64,000 nucleotides of DNA from an uncultured Nitrospira sp. (GTDB lineage Bacteria; Nitrospirota; Nitrospiria; Nitrospirales; Nitrospiraceae). Position 1 is the stretch's first letter, and each line of letters begins with the position of its first letter. Location: NCBI GenBank assembly GCA_902500805.1, contig CABVSA010000003.1:27101-91100 (forward strand), given 5' to 3'. The notes under the pieces are model-generated. The model ran no database searches. It was not told the origin of the DNA and saw only the letters and a list, made by a program, of their open reading frames with translations. Positions 1-7,885 of this stretch are shown here, in pieces. Made by a program: the position numbers and the translations under genes.

Positions 1-2
1 CG

Positions 3-140
3 CGGCTTTATGGATCGTTGCTTGAGGTCGTGCTCTTGTTGCTCTGGGTGTATTATTCTGCGGGGCTCCTCCTGTTCGGTGGCATCATTGCGCATAATCT
101 AAAACAAATGGCCTGGCCATCACCCCCGAACCCCAATTGA
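3..140 (+). CDS. 3' end of a YihY/BrkB-family inner-membrane protein (partial)
   Basis: Only the last 45 codons are inside the window; the gene begins before base 1 and stops at TGA 138-140. The visible part reads LYGSLLEVVLLLLWVYYSA followed by GLLLFGGIIAH, a hydrophobic helix with the leucine-rich LLLLWVYYSA signature and closing LFG turn of the YihY/BrkB (formerly 'ribonuclease BN') integral membrane family, and then a short hydrophilic proline-rich tail. The family's cellular role is poorly defined. Family call from one helix only, so moderately sure. The next gene is on the opposite strand, so the two converge over about 50 bp. Confidence 0.6.
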   Translation, partial: RLYGSLLEVVLLLLWVYYSAGLLLFGGIIAHNLKQMAWPSPPNPN

Positions 141-189
141 TGCCTGATAGCGGGAATGCTGCGATGACAATTGAAATGCGTCGCGCGAT

Positions 190-1350
190 TCAACGGATAG
201 GGTGGCGACGAAGCTGCAGAAAATGCACAAGAGCTGATTGCGTCACGAGTCCGACCATTTCTCCGCCCTCCATGACGATGAGTTGATCCGACCCCTCACG
301 AGCCATGCGTCCCATCGCGTGAACTGCCGGAACATCAGGCGCGATGATCATCGAGTCCGAAAGAGGACGCATCACCTGATCGACCCGACGCCGGGACCAG
401 GCATCCGCCGGCACAGCTCGAATGTCGGGTACGGTCACGAGTCCAAGCAGACGTCGATCGTCCACGACAGGAAATCCTCCATACCCATAGGTCTGGAAAT
501 AGCGGTCTACAGCCTCATCAAGTGTGGTTTCGGCTGGAATGGACACAACCGTCGTCACCATCAGGTCTTGAGTCCGAATAGTCGAGATGGACTGGCGCAG
601 CACCGCTTGTCGTCGACTCGCCAGCGCCGCGATGTAGAGAAAAATGCCGATCAGTGCCAGCCATGCTCCCGTCCAGACCATCGACGTATCCAGCTCACCG
701 GTTGCCGCTTGCTGAATCCGCCGCAGCCCCCACAGTACAAAGATCACGCCAAACCCGAGGCCCGCCACTGCTGCTTGTTTCGTTGCTCGATAATAATCCT
801 TTCCCCAGGCCCAGAGGCCCGCGCGCAGGATTCTCCCTCCGTCCAGCGGAAAACCCGGAATCAGATTGAACACCCCGAGCTGGAGGTTTCCAAACCCCAA
901 TAAGAGTCCGAGCATGACTACCCCACGGAGCGCCTGTTCCTGTTGAATCGCCTCAGCCAGAGCGACAATCGCCAAGCAGCCCCCGCTGATCACGAAACTG
1001 ACGATCGGTCCGGCGATCGCAATGAAAAACTCTGCCTTGGGGGATGGGGCTTCCTGGCGCATGTGCGCGACCCCGCCAAAGAGAAACAACGTGATCTGCT
1101 CAATCGGAATCCGGTAGGACAGTGCTACGTAGGAATGTCCCAGCTCATGCAAGAGGACAGACAGAAAAAGGAGCGCCGCCGCGACGGCTCCCATCACCCA
1201 ATAGCGACCAGGACTGAGTCCGGGGAGAGTCTCCGGCAAATAGTCTGTTGAGAGCGTCCACGTGGCGAGGAGAAACACGAGAAGCCAGGACGGATGAATT
1301 CGAATGGGAATGCCCAACGCTCGGCCGATTTCCCACGAACGCATCTGCAT
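190..1350 (-). CDS. Site-2-protease-like M50 metalloprotease with C-terminal CBS pair
   Basis: Integral membrane zinc metalloprotease of the M50 (S2P/SpoIVFB-like) family, which cleaves substrates within or near the bilayer. Visible: several hydrophobic segments; the zinc motif HELGH (in LLHELGHSYVAL, about residue 68); the second metal motif NLIPGFPLDGGRIL about 95 residues later, whose Asp supplies the third ligand. The last 130 residues form two CBS repeats, typical of the bacterial S2P subgroup in which adenine-nucleotide binding is thought to gate activity. About 386 residues from the ATG at 1350; an in-frame GTG at 1359 and another ATG at 1344 are possible, and none has a clear ribosome site. 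Substrate unknown. Confidence 0.9.
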   Translation of the reverse strand: MQMRSWEIGRALGIPIRIHPSWLLVFLLATWTLSTDYLPETLPGLSPGRYWVMGAVAAALLFLSVLLHELGHSYVALSYRIPIEQITLFLFGGVAHMRQEAPSPKAEFFIAIAGPIVSFVISGGCLAIVALAEAIQQEQALRGVVMLGLLLGFGNLQLGVFNLIPGFPLDGGRILRAGLWAWGKDYYRATKQAAVAGLGFGVIFVLWGLRRIQQAATGELDTSMVWTGAWLALIGIFLYIAALASRRQAVLRQSISTIRTQDLMVTTVVSIPAETTLDEAVDRYFQTYGYGGFPVVDDRRLLGLVTVPDIRAVPADAWSRRRVDQVMRPLSDSMIIAPDVPAVHAMGRMAREGSDQLIVMEGGEMVGLVTQSALVHFLQLRRHPIR

Positions 1351-1419
1351 GTCACACACCGTAACAGCGGGATGGGGAAGGGGTCAATCTTCTCCCTCCG
1401 TTCATGTATACTAACGTTC

Positions 1420-2136
1420 ATGGGACGACTGGTTGCAACACGTGCACTGCTGTACCTGCTCTCCCTCATGGCCCTTGAGCTGACGCCCTCGACTCCAAGT
1501 TTTGCCCAAGTCATCACCGCCGGTCCACCCACTTGTCCCGGTGTGGCCCTGACGTTTGACCTCTGTCCAGTGCGAAAGGGATCCGGTTATGATCAGCCGT
1601 TGATGGACTATCTGATTACCCATCGCATCCCGGCTACATTCTTCATGTCTGGTCAGTGGATGGCCAAACATGGCACACAAGTGGAACAGCTTCTGAGTCT
1701 GGACTTCTTTGAAGTTGGAACCCATGGCGAGGTTCACGCTCACCTTCCCATGCACGATGCCGACGAACAACGCGCAGAGATCCTTGGTCCCGTGAAACTG
1801 CTGCAGGCGCGCTACGGCCATGAGGCCATTCTCTTTCGCCCACCCTATGGAGAATACAACGATGTGACTGTCGCCGTAGTGAATTTGCTAGGCCTACAAT
1901 TCATCCAATGGAACATCGAATCGGGTGATCCAGATCCCACACTTTCCGTGGGGAGAATTCTGCTCAGAATTGCCAAGCGCGCAAAGCCCGGTAGTATCAT
2001 CGTACTTCATGCCAATGGAAAGGGTAAGCAGACTCGCAAGGTGATCGAGCATCTCACGCGTGAGATCCTCCCGGCCAAGAAGCTCCGCCCGATGACCGTG
2101 AGTGAGCTGCTGGATTGTACATCCCAAACTCCATGA
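1420..2136 (+). CDS. Exported polysaccharide deacetylase (NodB homology domain)
   Basis: Predicted carbohydrate-esterase-4 deacetylase acting on N-acetylated glycans outside the cytoplasm. The chosen ATG gives a clean signal peptide (MGRLVATRALLYLLSLMAL, then a Ser-Phe-Ala-Gln cleavage region). NodB motifs: TFDLCP near residue 45 in place of the usual TFDDG, so the canonical second Asp is missing; the metal-binding H-x3-H in THGEVHAH; and RPPYGEY. A longer reading frame from 1294 exists but its extra 42 residues lack signal-peptide character and overlap the promoter region of the divergent protease gene. The stop overlaps the next start by 4 bp (ATGA), implying co-transcription with the acetyltransferase. 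Confidence 0.85.
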   Translation: MGRLVATRALLYLLSLMALELTPSTPSFAQVITAGPPTCPGVALTFDLCPVRKGSGYDQPLMDYLITHRIPATFFMSGQWMAKHGTQVEQLLSLDFFEVGTHGEVHAHLPMHDADEQRAEILGPVKLLQARYGHEAILFRPPYGEYNDVTVAVVNLLGLQFIQWNIESGDPDPTLSVGRILLRIAKRAKPGSIIVLHANGKGKQTRKVIEHLTREILPAKKLRPMTVSELLDCTSQTP

Positions 2137-2606
2137 CAACCTCGGCCATCAGAACCATGGTACCGGATGATCGGAAGGCGGTTATCCAGCTATTGAGTGA
2201 TTCTGAACCATGGAACCGGCTTGGTTACGGAGCGGATGATTGGAGCCGTATTTTCTGTCCTCTGCCTCAAGGCCGAGATTGCTATATCGCTGAACGTGAC
2301 GGACAAGTCGCAGGCGTTGCGATCGTGAAGCAGAAGTTTCTCTTGGGTGACTACCTCGAACTCTTAGGTGTCGCCGTCTGGGCTCATCAGAAGGGAGTCG
2401 GCGGTCAACTCTTGACGCACATTGAGAGTCTCGTGTTCCAGAGAACCAAGAACCTGTTTGCCTGCGTGTCGGATTTCAATGAACCAGCTCGGGCGTTCTA
2501 CAAGAAACAGGGCTACCTGGAAATCGGCCCCATGCCGAATTTTTTGATTCCTGGGCACGCCGAGATACTCCTTCGCAAGACGGCGGGACCCGCTAGAAAG
2601 AGTTGA
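2133..2606 (+). CDS. GNAT-family N-acetyltransferase
   Basis: About 157 residues with the GNAT fold: an N-terminal strand-helix region, the central strand LLGDYLELLGVAVWAHQ, the acetyl-CoA pyrophosphate loop QKGVGGQLL (Q-x-x-G-x-G/A pattern) around residue 90, and the motif-B segment ending NEPARAFYKKQGY that is typical near the C terminus of small-molecule or protein acetyltransferases. Substrate cannot be told. The start at 2133 is chosen because its ATG overlaps the upstream stop codon (ATGA); an in-frame TTG-type start six codons earlier is less likely. Translationally coupled to the deacetylase gene, but a functional link is not established. Confidence 0.85.
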   Translation: MTTSAIRTMVPDDRKAVIQLLSDSEPWNRLGYGADDWSRIFCPLPQGRDCYIAERDGQVAGVAIVKQKFLLGDYLELLGVAVWAHQKGVGGQLLTHIESLVFQRTKNLFACVSDFNEPARAFYKKQGYLEIGPMPNFLIPGHAEILLRKTAGPARKS

Positions 2607-2693
2607 TGGCTTATGGAAAATGGCGAAGAAAGATACATTCTGTGATTCCAGTCCCTACCATTGGCGATATGCTATCTGCTATAAGCTCCTCTC

Positions 2694-3092
2694 ATGAAGG
2701 TCACCAAACTGCTCCATACCCGCATGCGGGTCAGCGACCTGGATGAAACCATCCAGTTTTATACAAGCGTGCTGGGTCTTGAGGTCATTGAACGGAAAAC
2801 ATCTCCTCGTGGATCACACCTTGCTTTCTTAAAGGTGCCCAACAGCGACGAGCTAATCGAACTAACCAGTTTTCCTCCTAGCGGGCCAGTGAAGGTGCAG
2901 GAAGATCTGGTCCATCTGGCCTTCCAAGTTGACAATCTCGACGAGACAATCGCCTCGCTCAATGCCATAGGGATCAAGATTACCGATGGCCCAACGAAGA
3001 CTTCTTCCGGGAGCCGGTTTATCTTCATCGATGCGCCGGACGGTTACGAGATTGAGTTGATCGAACGGCCGGCAGGCGTGAAGATCGTTTGA
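2694..3092 (+). CDS. VOC-superfamily (glyoxalase I-like) protein
   Basis: 132 residues forming the paired beta-alpha-beta-beta-beta modules of the vicinal-oxygen-chelate fold. Visible landmarks are HTRMRVSDLDETIQFYTSVLG at the N terminus (first metal-ligand His and the D-x-FY-x3-LG signature), FLKVPNSDELIELT with a metal-type Glu, VHLAFQVDNLDETIA opening the second module, and a C-terminal FIDAPDGYEIELIE carrying the last Glu. The pattern is close to lactoylglutathione lyase (GloA), which detoxifies methylglyoxal, but related dioxygenases and isomerases share it, so the substrate is not assigned. Stands alone between the acetyltransferase and the DapF-like gene. Confidence 0.85.
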   Translation: MKVTKLLHTRMRVSDLDETIQFYTSVLGLEVIERKTSPRGSHLAFLKVPNSDELIELTSFPPSGPVKVQEDLVHLAFQVDNLDETIASLNAIGIKITDGPTKTSSGSRFIFIDAPDGYEIELIERPAGVKIV

Positions 3093-3107
3093 TATCCATG
3101 AAGCGTC

Positions 3108-3200
3108 GCTCGTTCCCTCGATCCTGGGTTCCAGGTTTCACCTTCACCGTTTCACGTTGTGCAGAATCCTCAAACTCGAACATGAAACCGGAAACCGTTG
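3108..3200. repeat. Low-complexity intergenic tract of 'tttcac/gtttc' words
   Basis: Between the VOC and DapF-like genes the sequence is made of short repeating words (GGTTTCACCTTCACC, GTTTCACG, then CATGAAACCGGAAACC in the opposite sense), giving weak inverted symmetry. Similar word-built tracts occur at other intergenic sites in this window, and one with related words lies inside a receiver domain (20040-20127). No coding potential is evident. Confidence 0.4.
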
Positions 3201-3247
3201 ACTGATATGCTTCACATTCCACGAACAACGAGATACGGAGGAGAAGA

Positions 3248-4117
3248 ATGAAAAACGGGTTTTTCCGCGGGCACGGGCTGGGCAACGATTATATCGTGAT
3301 GGACCCCAAGGAACTGACCTTCAAACTCTCGCCCAAGAACATCAAAGCGGTCTGTGACCGCAATTGGGGGCTAGGCAGCGACGGGATCCTAGCCCTGGTT
3401 CCCTCAAAAAAGGCAGACTTTGGGCTGCGCATTTTTAATCCGGACGGCAGCGAAGCCGAGAAATCAGGAAACGGGCTTCGTATTTTCGCCCGCTACCTCC
3501 ATGCGACCGGGAGGACCAAGAAGAAATACTTCACGGTCGATACAAAAGGTGGGAAAGTGACAATTGCATTGCATGTAGACCGGCATGGCGATGCGGCAGC
3601 TGCAACCGTTGAGATGGGAACCGCCACCTTCAAGCCTGATGCACTCCCCTGCTCATTGGACGTGCCCGAATTGATTCAACAACCGATTGAAGCAGGTGGA
3701 ACTCCCCTGACTTTTACCGGCGTGAGCGTCGGAAACCCCCATTGCGTTGTCTTCAAGCCGGCGGGAGGATCCTGGTCGCGCGAAGAGCTCTTGACACTTG
3801 GGCCGACCCTTGAAAACCACACGCTGTTTCCCAAACGAACCAACGTGCAACTGGCCGTTCCAACCGGACCAAAAGAAATCTTCATTCTGATTTGGGAACG
3901 TGGAGCCGGAGAGACACAGGCCTCCGGTTCATCATCCTGCGCGGCAGCAAGCGTAGCGGTACGTCTCGGGCTGGTAAAGAGCCCTGTGACGGTGAAGATG
4001 CCAGGAGGCACGCTGAATATCGAGGTGGCCTCTGACTTTAACCTCACCATGAAGGGACCAGTGGCCGAGGTGGCGCGAGGCGCCTTGAGCCCGTCGTTTG
4101 TCCGCACGTTGAAATAA
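3248..4117 (+). CDS. DapF-family protein lacking both catalytic cysteines
   Basis: 289 residues, the usual diaminopimelate epimerase length, with clear DapF landmarks: HGLGNDYIV at the N terminus, GLGSDGIL, and NPDGSEAEKSGNGLR. A true DapF uses two cysteines as acid/base pair, one in MCGNG and one in ACGTG. Here the first site is EKSGNG (TCA, Ser) and the second is ETQASGSSSC (TCC, Ser), so both are Ser; the downstream Cys sits at the ordinary structural position. Strong ribosome site CGGAGGAG 6 bp before the ATG. It may be a diverged racemase/epimerase, a serine-using variant, or a non-catalytic homologue; assignment to lysine/peptidoglycan synthesis is not safe. The gene is intact, which argues against decay. 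Confidence 0.85.
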   Translation: MKNGFFRGHGLGNDYIVMDPKELTFKLSPKNIKAVCDRNWGLGSDGILALVPSKKADFGLRIFNPDGSEAEKSGNGLRIFARYLHATGRTKKKYFTVDTKGGKVTIALHVDRHGDAAAATVEMGTATFKPDALPCSLDVPELIQQPIEAGGTPLTFTGVSVGNPHCVVFKPAGGSWSREELLTLGPTLENHTLFPKRTNVQLAVPTGPKEIFILIWERGAGETQASGSSSCAAASVAVRLGLVKSPVTVKMPGGTLNIEVASDFNLTMKGPVAEVARGALSPSFVRTLK

Positions 4118-4138
4118 CAACCGTCCAGCAAATAGCTG

Positions 4139-4250
4139 TCAGCCATCAGCCCGATTGCGGTCTCGAAATTGCTCGCTACTCCTTCGCGCCGTACAATGTA
4201 CAGAATCATCCCATTGTTTCTCTGACCTGAAGGCTGTTAGCTGATGGCTG
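4139..4250. repeat. Imperfect inverted repeat of 'agctgatggctg' words before uvrC
   Basis: CAGCCATCAGC at 4139-4149 is the exact reverse complement of GCTGATGGCTG at 4240-4250, the latter including the uvrC start codon (ATG 4244). Neighbouring words (TAGCTGTCAG / CTGTTAGC) extend the match imperfectly. It resembles the word-built palindromes at 37062-37145, 41055-41139 and 42531-42604. It could fold in mRNA across the uvrC start; no effect is demonstrated. Confidence 0.45.
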
Positions 4251-6076
4251 CCTCATCCGATTTCCAATCTAAACTCGCGCATCTCCCCGATCAACCTGGC
4301 GTCTACCTATTCAAGAACGAACAACGAGACATCATTTACATCGGGAAAGCCGCAGTACTCGCCGACCGGGTCCGATCGTATTTTCAAAAGAGTGCCGACC
4401 ATAGCCCCAAGACTAGTCTGCTCGTCAGTCAGGTGGCCGATCTGGAAACGATGGTGACTCGATCAGAGCTCGAAGCGCTGATTCTCGAAAGCAACCTGGT
4501 CAAGCGTCACAAGCCTCGTTTCAACGTCGTGTTGCGGGACGATAAACAGTATCCCTATGTGCGGTTGCCGATCAAAGAGGACTTTCCTCGACTGTCGATC
4601 GTGCGCCGCGTGCAAAAAGACGGCGCGCTTTACTATGGCCCCTATACCCCAGCGAACGCCCTGCGAGAGACGTTGAAAGTCATCAAGCACGTCTTCCCGC
4701 TTGCCACCTGCACGATCGACATCGATGGCACCGCCGACCGCGCCTGTATCGAGTTTGAAATCAAACGATGCATGGCACCCTGTACTGGTAATCAGTCGAA
4801 AGAGGAGTACCATCAGATCGTCAAACAGGTCCGCCAGTTTCTGGAGGGCCGTGACCACGAGTTGCTGGACGATCTTCGGGCCCGCATGGAGGCCGCATCG
4901 GACCGGGAGGAATTCGAGGAGGCCGCACGGTTACGGGATCGTCTCTTTAAGATCGATCGGATGCTGGAGAAGCAACGGATCACGCAAACTTCAGCCGCTG
5001 ATCAAGATGTGATCGGCCTCTCCAGACAAGGCGCAGCCGTCGATCTCCAGATTCTGTTCGTGCGCGGCGGCTTACTAATTGGGCGGAAAGATTTCTTCTG
5101 GCCTCAGTCGGCTGATGCGTCGGACGAGGAGCTCGTCCGCTCAGCCATCGAACAATTCTATAATAAGGATGGGCAACCCCCGAGAGAACTGCTCATCCCA
5201 ACCGACCTCGAAGACGCGGTACTGATTCAGCAATGGCTATCCGAGAAGCGAGGCGAATCGGTACGTGTGTCCTCGCCAGAGCGAGGCGCCAAACATCAAC
5301 TCGTCCTCTTGGCCGAGGAGAATGCGGCTTCGGCGGTGGCTAATCATTTACGTGACGAAGAACGTGACCGGCAAGCCGGTGAGGAACTGAAGCGGATGCT
5401 GCGACTGGATCAGCCCCCACGTCGCATTGAAGGCTTCGACATCTCCAATACGATGGGCAACCAATCAGTTGCATCAATGGTCGTCTGGGAAGACGGGCAG
5501 ATGAAGAAAGCCGACTATCGGCGGTTCAAGATCCGAACCGTCGTGGGTGCCAACGATTTTGCCAGCATGAAGGAAGTGGTCACACGTCGCTACGGCGAGG
5601 CCGGGGGTGAGTCTGGTGGAACGATGGAGAACCTGGCCCAACCCGATCTGATTCTCATCGACGGCGGATTGGGTCAACTGGCGGCGGCGCTCGAGGGACT
5701 CAAAGCAGTTGGGCAACAGGGCGTACCGATCCTCGGATTGGCCAAGGCCCGTGGCGACAAGGAAGAGCGTGTGTTTCTGGCTGGGAGAAAAAATCCCATC
5801 GCGCTCAAGCCGCAGTCCCCCTCCACCCACCTGCTCCAACGCATCCGCGATGAAGCCCATCGCTTCGCGATCACGTTTCATCGGAAGCTACGCGGCAAAG
5901 CGCTGGTCAGCTCCAAACTCGATCAAGTCATCGGAATCGGTGAGCTACGACGCGATCGACTGCTGAAGCGGTTCGGCAGTCTTGAACAATTGGCCTCAGC
6001 CAGCGATGAGGCGCTGCGGGAGGTTGGACTAAATATGGAAACCGTTGTGAATCTCCGCAAAGTGCTTGGCAGTTGA
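4244..6076 (+). CDS. uvrC: Excinuclease ABC subunit C
   Basis: Endonuclease that makes both incisions around a DNA lesion after UvrA/UvrB recognition. 610 residues, a full-length UvrC. N-terminal GIY-YIG nuclease (GVYLFKNEQRDIIYIGKA, about residues 17-35; incises the 3' side), the UVR motif that contacts UvrB (EEFEEAARLRDRLFKIDRML near 220), the RNase H-like 5'-incision domain (IEGFDISNTMGNQSVASMV near 390 with catalytic Asp), and a C-terminal tandem helix-hairpin-helix (IGIGELRRDRLLKRF). Stands alone; the partner uvrA is 24 kb away and uvrB is not in the window. The ATG sits within a repeat-built leader with no strong ribosome site. Confidence 0.97.
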   Translation: MAASSDFQSKLAHLPDQPGVYLFKNEQRDIIYIGKAAVLADRVRSYFQKSADHSPKTSLLVSQVADLETMVTRSELEALILESNLVKRHKPRFNVVLRDDKQYPYVRLPIKEDFPRLSIVRRVQKDGALYYGPYTPANALRETLKVIKHVFPLATCTIDIDGTADRACIEFEIKRCMAPCTGNQSKEEYHQIVKQVRQFLEGRDHELLDDLRARMEAASDREEFEEAARLRDRLFKIDRMLEKQRITQTSAADQDVIGLSRQGAAVDLQILFVRGGLLIGRKDFFWPQSADASDEELVRSAIEQFYNKDGQPPRELLIPTDLEDAVLIQQWLSEKRGESVRVSSPERGAKHQLVLLAEENAASAVANHLRDEERDRQAGEELKRMLRLDQPPRRIEGFDISNTMGNQSVASMVVWEDGQMKKADYRRFKIRTVVGANDFASMKEVVTRRYGEAGGESGGTMENLAQPDLILIDGGLGQLAAALEGLKAVGQQGVPILGLAKARGDKEERVFLAGRKNPIALKPQSPSTHLLQRIRDEAHRFAITFHRKLRGKALVSSKLDQVIGIGELRRDRLLKRFGSLEQLASASDEALREVGLNMETVVNLRKVLGS

Positions 6077-6100
6077 TCGTATCTGTTCTGTGTTGTTTCC

Positions 6101-6325
6101 TAGCAGTGTGTTGACAAACCCTACGCCCTCCCTCAAACAGATCGATCCTCACGGTGACTGACCGAATCGAGATGCCCCGCAGGCTGTTCAGCAAGGCCGC
6201 AACGAGCGAAGGGGAGAATCATACTCCGGCCCGTAGGGTGAGCCTCTGAGCGACGTGACCTGCCTCGCGAAGCCGATTCGGCAAAGCGGGGAACGCCGCT
6301 GACGGCCTTTGTCAACAGTCTGCTA
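6101..6325. mobile_element. MITE-like element with terminal inverted repeats
   Basis: A 225-bp non-coding element fills the space between the convergent uvrC and fadL genes. Its outer ends, 6101-6118 and 6308-6325, are inverted repeats matching at 16 of 18 positions (tttgtcaaca..ctgcta type). A second, nested copy of the end sequence at 6179-6199 (GCAGGCTGTTCAGCAAGGCCG type, about 17/21 to the right end) suggests either an older partial copy or an internal boundary, so the unit may be 6179-6325. The right end supplies the TAG stop codon of fadL (6323-6325). No transposase is present. From memory, similar ends are dispersed in Nitrospira genomes, but this was not checked. Confidence 0.55.
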
Positions 6326-7714
6326 GAAGAGATACCGAAAACTGAACGTCCCCAGATGCACAAACGCGTGGTAGGTCCCGTTCACGGTCGGATTCACATT
6401 ACCGACGACGGATTTTGACTCATAAAACCATTCCTGATAAGCCAGATCGACGCCAATTCCTTTAGGCCAGAAAACCGATTTTCCGCTGCAAGGGATCAGC
6501 CCCAGAAATCGACCGCTTCCTTTACACAGAAAACCCGCGCCAAGGGACAGGGTATGGGCGGGCAATGAAATGATACCGGGATTAAACGTCTCATCAGGAA
6601 CGGGATCTGCCGTATACGTATATCCTGACCGGACCGCGATCTCCCAGTGCGACAGCCACCGTGGGTTCAGCCATCGATACTCTGTGCCGAGTGCAATCAC
6701 CGGCACGTTCTTCCACCGTTGAGGCTGGGGAATACTGGCTCCATTGGACAATCGCACATCGAGATTCCTATTTGAGCTCCATCCTACGTACTCAACGTCG
6801 AGCTCAACTTTCCACTCTCTGTTGCGGGTACGCACCGGCCAGATTGCAACGGCTCCTGTAACCCGTTGCGGAAGCACAAGATCCGTCTCGGCGTCCGCCA
6901 CCTTGATCCCATTCACTAACAACGAGCCATTCAACGGCACCACCGCCTGACTCCGATAGACGGCGGCAATGGATACTATCGGCTTCTCGTCCTCGTTTCT
7001 CACGGGAGTATACAGCAACCCAACCGTCACGCCTGCTCCAGTTCCTGTACCGTTTAGTTCGATCGACGACCCTGGAGAAATACCAAGCCCTCCGGCACTG
7101 ACTTGCTTCTGCTCGGTATGTCCTTCTCCAAGAAAACTGGCAAAGGTATAAATGTCTGCACCGACAGCGATTGAGAAATCGTTGCTGACCCTGTAGGCAA
7201 TCGTGGGCGTGATATGGATCAGCGGTAATTCTGCCGATGTCACCGCCGTATTGAATGGACCGTCGACGGGATAACGGGTTCGTAACCCGAATGATGTGAC
7301 CAACCCCAACCCAACCGTTACGGCAGAGAAGCGAGGGAGCCCCAGGGCTCCAAGATTCGCGCTAAGGTACGTATGTCCCGGAGGGGGGAAGCTGACGCTT
7401 CCGCCGTAGTCTCCCCGTGTATCCAGTCCCGTAGTACTCTTGGTCTTGATAGAACCGCCCATTAACGCGATTCCAAAGACCGCCTGAATATCTCGGATCT
7501 GCGTCAGGCCTGCAGGATTATAGTGGAGGGCTGAGGCATCATCGGCCTGGGCGGCAAAGGCGTTTCCCTGACCCGCCGCTACCGCTCCCTGTGGTTGAAA
7601 CCGTAGTGCTTGCGCAAACGTGAGGAGGGGAAACAATAGGAAAACACTGCCGGCGATCAGTCCTGCTGCTAATCTCGGAGTAACTGGATAACCTGATGAA
7701 ACAGGCCTATGCAC
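6323..7714 (-). CDS. FadL/TodX/OmpP1-family outer-membrane transport protein
   Basis: 463 residues with an N-terminal signal peptide (hydrophobic LAAGLIAGSVFLLFPLLTFAQA) followed at once by the family hallmark LRFQPQGAVAAGQGNA, then ADDASALHYNPAGLTQI, the N-terminal hatch region of FadL-type long-chain fatty-acid or hydrophobic-compound channels. The rest alternates aromatic and small residues as in a 14-stranded beta barrel and ends in Tyr-Leu-Phe, a typical barrel-terminal aromatic used by the BAM machinery. The start is a GTG preceded by AGGG. Its stop codon lies within the end of the MITE-like element. The transported compound is unknown. Confidence 0.9.
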   Translation of the reverse strand: MHRPVSSGYPVTPRLAAGLIAGSVFLLFPLLTFAQALRFQPQGAVAAGQGNAFAAQADDASALHYNPAGLTQIRDIQAVFGIALMGGSIKTKSTTGLDTRGDYGGSVSFPPPGHTYLSANLGALGLPRFSAVTVGLGLVTSFGLRTRYPVDGPFNTAVTSAELPLIHITPTIAYRVSNDFSIAVGADIYTFASFLGEGHTEQKQVSAGGLGISPGSSIELNGTGTGAGVTVGLLYTPVRNEDEKPIVSIAAVYRSQAVVPLNGSLLVNGIKVADAETDLVLPQRVTGAVAIWPVRTRNREWKVELDVEYVGWSSNRNLDVRLSNGASIPQPQRWKNVPVIALGTEYRWLNPRWLSHWEIAVRSGYTYTADPVPDETFNPGIISLPAHTLSLGAGFLCKGSGRFLGLIPCSGKSVFWPKGIGVDLAYQEWFYESKSVVGNVNPTVNGTYHAFVHLGTFSFRYLF

Positions 7715-7885
7715 GGATCAACCCTGTTCGTGTGGCCAGCGATCCACTGTTTAGCCATAGATTCATTAGCCCATTTCACCTTCAAGGCATAGGCCCATAC
7801 GGCTCTATGTATTGGCCTCTATTCAAACTGCTTTTAATTTCATATAATGCACCGCTGTTTTTATCCTTTTGATACGGAGGCGTCT

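Noticed and set aside
238..903. 221-codon frame on the + strand
   Set aside because: Lies entirely antisense to the M50 protease gene, has no recognisable domain or ribosome site, and its composition is that of a reverse-frame shadow.
3926..3940. Reading the Cys in GSSSC as the intact catalytic Cys of DapF
   Set aside because: In DapF the catalytic Cys precedes GTG (ACGTG); the Cys here aligns with the later, structural position, so the catalytic site is Ser.
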